Assembly (NCBI GenBank): GCA_913049525.1
Contig: CAJWYZ010000061.1
Coordinates: 1 to 7,905 of the forward strand
DNA from: an uncultured Fidelibacterota bacterium
GTDB taxonomy: Bacteria; Fidelibacterota; Marinisomatia; SCGC-AAA003-L08; D37C17
Length of the DNA: 7,905 nt
Direction: 5' to 3'
Program-made: the position numbers and the translations under genes
The notes under the pieces: model-generated
Databases searched by the model: none
Seen by the model: only the letters and a program-made list of their open reading frames with translations
Told to the model about the DNA's origin: nothing
Part shown: positions 6,183 through 7,905 of the stretch, one piece after another
How the letters are laid out: each line of letters opens with the position of its first letter
How positions within the stretch are numbered: position 1 is the first letter of the stretch

Positions 6183-7038
6183 ACTGACTCCAGTCAATAT
6201 CATAACTATATCCAATGAATGAACCAAAAGATTTTGGGATTACCATTTGGAAGTTCCCAACAGCGTGCGGCAAAATACTATTATCGGATGAAATACCAGT
6301 TTCGAAGGTATTTGTCACCCCATTTATAAATGCTGTCAAAGCTTTTGAGTCTCCCTGCCAGTTTGTTCTAAAGGTGAAAATAATTTTTGAAAAATCTGCT
6401 CGTTTATTCCCCACATTTTTCACTTCACCTGATAGTACCGTATTCCCAGAGCCATCCTTTTCCTCTGTAATATCTCCCACCAACACCAAATGAGCAGACA
6501 TATTTGTCACTCGTTTTTGTATGAGGTTTACTCCAGAAGGGTCTGGTACTCCAGGGACCTTAGATTCGGTGTCAAAATTGCCGTAGGCACCTACTTGATT
6601 TACTACCCGAATGATTGTATTTCGATCAATAATTAGCTGTCCTATTAAGGTTTCTATTTTCATTACATCTTGATCCTGATATACAATTTTACCAAAAATA
6701 GAACTTCCGTTATTGAGAACAACTTCTTTGTTATAAATAGCAAATGGGTTTGCCCAAACTTGGGTTTGAGCTTCCAACTTACTTAAATTTTCATGCTGAT
6801 AGTCCAGTTCAGCCTTCATTTTCTTGATATCCATACGAAGATCTTCAATAATTTCAGGCATATTTTTTTCTACAGCTGAATCCTGCAAGAGATCATAATT
6901 GTTTCCATTTTCGCCATTATTCAAATCAGGAGAATTATTTATATCAGGAGAGGTCTCAATTTGGTCGTTTTTACCTCCACAAGAAAACATAAATAGAGTG
7001 CAAAAAATTATTATTATATAGAGTTTAATGTTATTCAT
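6172..7038 (-). CDS. Predicted lipoprotein with coiled coil and FxLYD-like domain
   Basis: This 288-residue protein is the first gene of the motor operon. A hydrophobic signal (5-19) ends in FMFSC with Cys20 and then GG, a relaxed lipobox; the lack of Asp at position +2 is compatible with outer-membrane sorting. An Asn/Asp-rich linker (23-50) and a charged helical segment (about 60-92, IIEDLRMDIKKMKAELDY) suggest a coiled coil. Residues 104-147 (KEVVLNNGSSIFGKIVYQ... IIDRNTIIRVV) form a small beta-rich module of the type V-x-L-x-NG-x-x-I-x-G-x-I. The C-terminus (about 183-284), with VLSGEVKNVGNKRADFSKIIFTF, resembles the FxLYD fold, which has a beta sandwich starting G-x-V-x-N. The start at the ATG (7036-7038) has no obvious Shine-Dalgarno. 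A motor link comes only from operon position, and no function was recognised. Confidence 0.72.
   Translation of the reverse strand: MNNIKLYIIIIFCTLFMFSCGGKNDQIETSPDINNSPDLNNGENGNNYDLLQDSAVEKNMPEIIEDLRMDIKKMKAELDYQHENLSKLEAQTQVWANPFAIYNKEVVLNNGSSIFGKIVYQDQDVMKIETLIGQLIIDRNTIIRVVNQVGAYGNFDTESKVPGVPDPSGVNLIQKRVTNMSAHLVLVGDITEEKDGSGNTVLSGEVKNVGNKRADFSKIIFTFRTNWQGDSKALTAFINGVTNTFETGISSDNSILPHAVGNFQMVIPKSFGSFIGYSYDIDWSQYDG
6187..6192 (-). promoter_or_regulatory. Ribosome binding site deciding the TPR gene start
   Basis: TGGAGT on the minus strand sits 5 bases before the ATG at 6180-6182 and inside the end of the lipoprotein gene. It favours this start over the in-frame ATG 15 codons earlier and implies translational coupling. 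Confidence 0.7.
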
Positions 7039-7142
7039 AATTGAAAAGATTATTTATAATATTTTGGAGTTTTTTTTTTTAAAGGAATCCCTGTGATGCC
7101 AAGAATTTAAATCAATACAACATATTGTTATCTTGAAGGAAA

Positions 7143-7171
7143 AATATACCTTATAATGTGGATATCAGCAA
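7143..7171 (-). promoter_or_regulatory. Candidate promoter of the motor operon
   Basis: On the minus strand TTGCTG (7166-7171) and TATATT (7143-7148) are 17 bases apart, the spacing of a primary-sigma promoter. The -10 matches 5 of 6 and the -35 only 3 of 6. It would give a leader of nearly 100 bases before the lipoprotein gene. In DNA this AT-rich, chance matches are frequent, and the consensus in this lineage is unknown. Confidence 0.3.
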
Positions 7172-7262
7172 AATGATTTATTCCCCAATAGTATATTTTT
7201 TTGGGCAAAAAAAGGACTCAATTATTTTAAATTAATTATTGAAATTAAAAGTTAATCATTTT

Positions 7263-7291
7263 TTGTGAAATAATGGGAATAATTGTAAATT
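7263..7291 (+). promoter_or_regulatory. Candidate promoter of panD-panB
   Basis: TTGTGA (7263-7268) and TAAATT (7286-7291) are 17 bases apart and would start transcription around 7298, about 20 bases before panD. Both hexamers match the usual consensus only partly, so this is a weak candidate. Confidence 0.25.
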
Positions 7292-7304
7292 TACTTCATT
7301 AGTT

Positions 7305-7311
7305 GAGAGGG
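7305..7311 (+). promoter_or_regulatory. Ribosome binding site for panD
   Basis: GAGAGGG lies 7 bases before the TTG start of panD and supports that start over the ATG four codons downstream (7331). Confidence 0.65.
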
Positions 7312-7318
7312 AAATAGC

Positions 7319-7696
7319 TTGTTTATAGAAATGCTTAAAGGAAAAATTCACCGGGCAACGGTGACGGAGGCAGATTTAAATTATATCGGATCGCTTACAT
7401 TAGATGAAGATTTAATGGATGCTGCCGGACTTAGAGAGTACGAAAAAATTGGGGTATTAGATATAACCAATGGAAATCGTATAGATACCTATATTATTAG
7501 TGGAGAAAGAGGGTCTGGAAAAGTATGCATTAATGGAGCTGCAGCTCACTTAATTAGCAAGGATGATTTGGTGATTATTGTGGCATACTGCCAACTTAAT
7601 GAAACTGAAGCCCAGATTCATAAACCCAAAATTGTTCATGTAAATTCCGAAAATCATGTGACATTTTTGGGCAATGAAGAGCCAGTTTTGGTATAA
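7319..7696 (+). CDS. panD: Aspartate 1-decarboxylase precursor
   Basis: PanD converts L-aspartate to beta-alanine in the cytoplasm, supplying one half of pantothenate and so coenzyme A. The 125-residue length is normal for the pyruvoyl-dependent family. Gly24-Ser25 is the self-cleavage site at which Ser25 becomes the pyruvoyl group. Lys9, Arg54, Thr57, Tyr58 and the NGAAAH stretch (Asn72-Ala75) match the known active-site positions of E. coli PanD in the same numbering. The start codon is TTG, chosen because it gives the family's usual N-terminus (four residues before ML-x-GK) and has GAGAGGG 7 bases upstream. panB begins 6 bases after the stop, forming a pantothenate operon. Confidence 0.97.
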   Translation: MFIEMLKGKIHRATVTEADLNYIGSLTLDEDLMDAAGLREYEKIGVLDITNGNRIDTYIISGERGSGKVCINGAAAHLISKDDLVIIVAYCQLNETEAQIHKPKIVHVNSENHVTFLGNEEPVLV

Positions 7697-7702
7697 TATT
7701 CC

Positions 7703-7905
7703 ATGAAAAAAACAACTATCAGAGATATTCAGAAGTTAAAGGGTAGCGAATCTCCCTTTGCTACTGTTACTGCCTATGATTTTGTTTCGGCTCAAAATGC
7801 AGACGCCGTAGATTTTCCATTATTATTGGTAGGTGACAGTGCAGCTATGGTAGTGTATGGGATGGAGAATACAATCCCAATTTCAATGGATGAATTACTA
7901 TTTTT
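7703..7905 (+). CDS. panB: 3-methyl-2-oxobutanoate hydroxymethyltransferase (5' part)
   Basis: The first 67 codons are present; the gene runs off the right edge (the family is about 265 residues). PanB transfers a one-carbon unit from 5,10-methylenetetrahydrofolate to 2-oxoisovalerate, giving ketopantoate. The N-terminus MKKTTIRDIQKLK is followed by FATVTAYDF (19-27) and LLVGDSAAMVVYG (41-53), in which Asp45 is the magnesium ligand position of E. coli PanB. The SAAMVVYG form is closer to actinobacterial-type PanB (SAANVVYG) than to the E. coli SLGMTVQG. It begins 6 bases after panD with only a weak ribosome site, so coupled translation with panD is likely. Confidence 0.96.
   Translation, partial: MKKTTIRDIQKLKGSESPFATVTAYDFVSAQNADAVDFPLLLVGDSAAMVVYGMENTIPISMDELLF

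Larger units (their letters stand above)
7039..7318. other. Divergent intergenic region between the motor and pan operons
   Basis: This 280-base, very AT-rich region carries no ORF of credible composition. It should hold the promoters for both divergent operons. It contains an 11-T run (7070-7080), which is an A-run just upstream of the motor operon's start codon on the minus strand, several A/T tracts that would bend DNA, and no RNA-like hairpin of note. Confidence 0.7.

Noticed and set aside
6183..6227. Longer N-terminus of the TPR protein from the ATG at 6227
   Set aside because: The extra 15 residues would put a second hydrophobic stretch ahead of the signal peptide, and the good ribosome site fits only the ATG at 6182.
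5338..6493. Plus-strand ORFs at 5338-5553 and 6215-6493
   Set aside because: They are antisense to the barrel and lipoprotein genes, with no supporting signals.
7183..7205. Hairpin CCCAA/TTGGG as a terminator or RNA element
   Set aside because: There are only five base pairs with a 13-base AT loop in very AT-rich DNA, and no gene ends nearby on either strand.
7231..7256. ATTAA/TTAAT dyad upstream of panD as an operator
   Set aside because: The arms are low complexity and frequent in this composition, so chance explains them.

Overview
This AT-rich window looks like a Gram-negative, outer-membrane-bearing bacterium, probably of the FCB/Marinimicrobia-like sphere. That placement is inferred from style only: a PorV/PorQ-like outer-membrane barrel, a diderm lipoprotein and exported TPR proteins. 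No rRNA or other phylogenetic marker is present.

About nine tenths of the window is one compact seven-gene operon on the minus strand, read from about 7038 down to 49 and closed by a strong intrinsic terminator at 1-30. In transcription order it encodes: (1) a lipoprotein with a coiled coil and an FxLYD-like C-terminal domain; (2) a small exported TPR protein; (3) an outer-membrane beta-barrel protein with a C-terminal periplasmic TPR pair; (4) MotA/PomA; (5) MotB/PomB with an OmpA-like domain interrupted by an unusual insert; (6) a minimal FliF-like protein; (7) a three-domain FliG-like rotor protein. Most junctions overlap or are separated by 3-5 bases; the only real gap is 67 bases, between motB and the FliF-like gene.

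The main interest is that this operon carries the torque-generating parts of a flagellar motor (stator MotA/MotB, rotor FliG, and the FliG-anchoring part of FliF). No export apparatus, rod, hook, filament, FliM/FliN or chemotaxis gene lies in the window. The FliF-like protein keeps only an RBM3-like domain, a membrane segment and the cytoplasmic FliG-binding tail; the other ring-building domains are replaced by a long periplasmic coiled coil. With the co-transcribed outer-membrane and periplasmic proteins, this suggests an ion-driven rotary machine in the envelope that is not a conventional flagellum, perhaps used for gliding, surface movement or moving an envelope component. The parts are read from sequence; the function is inference.

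The right edge is unrelated housekeeping. After a 280-base divergent intergenic region come panD (aspartate 1-decarboxylase, TTG start) and the first 67 codons of panB (ketopantoate hydroxymethyltransferase), a plus-strand pantothenate operon running off the window.
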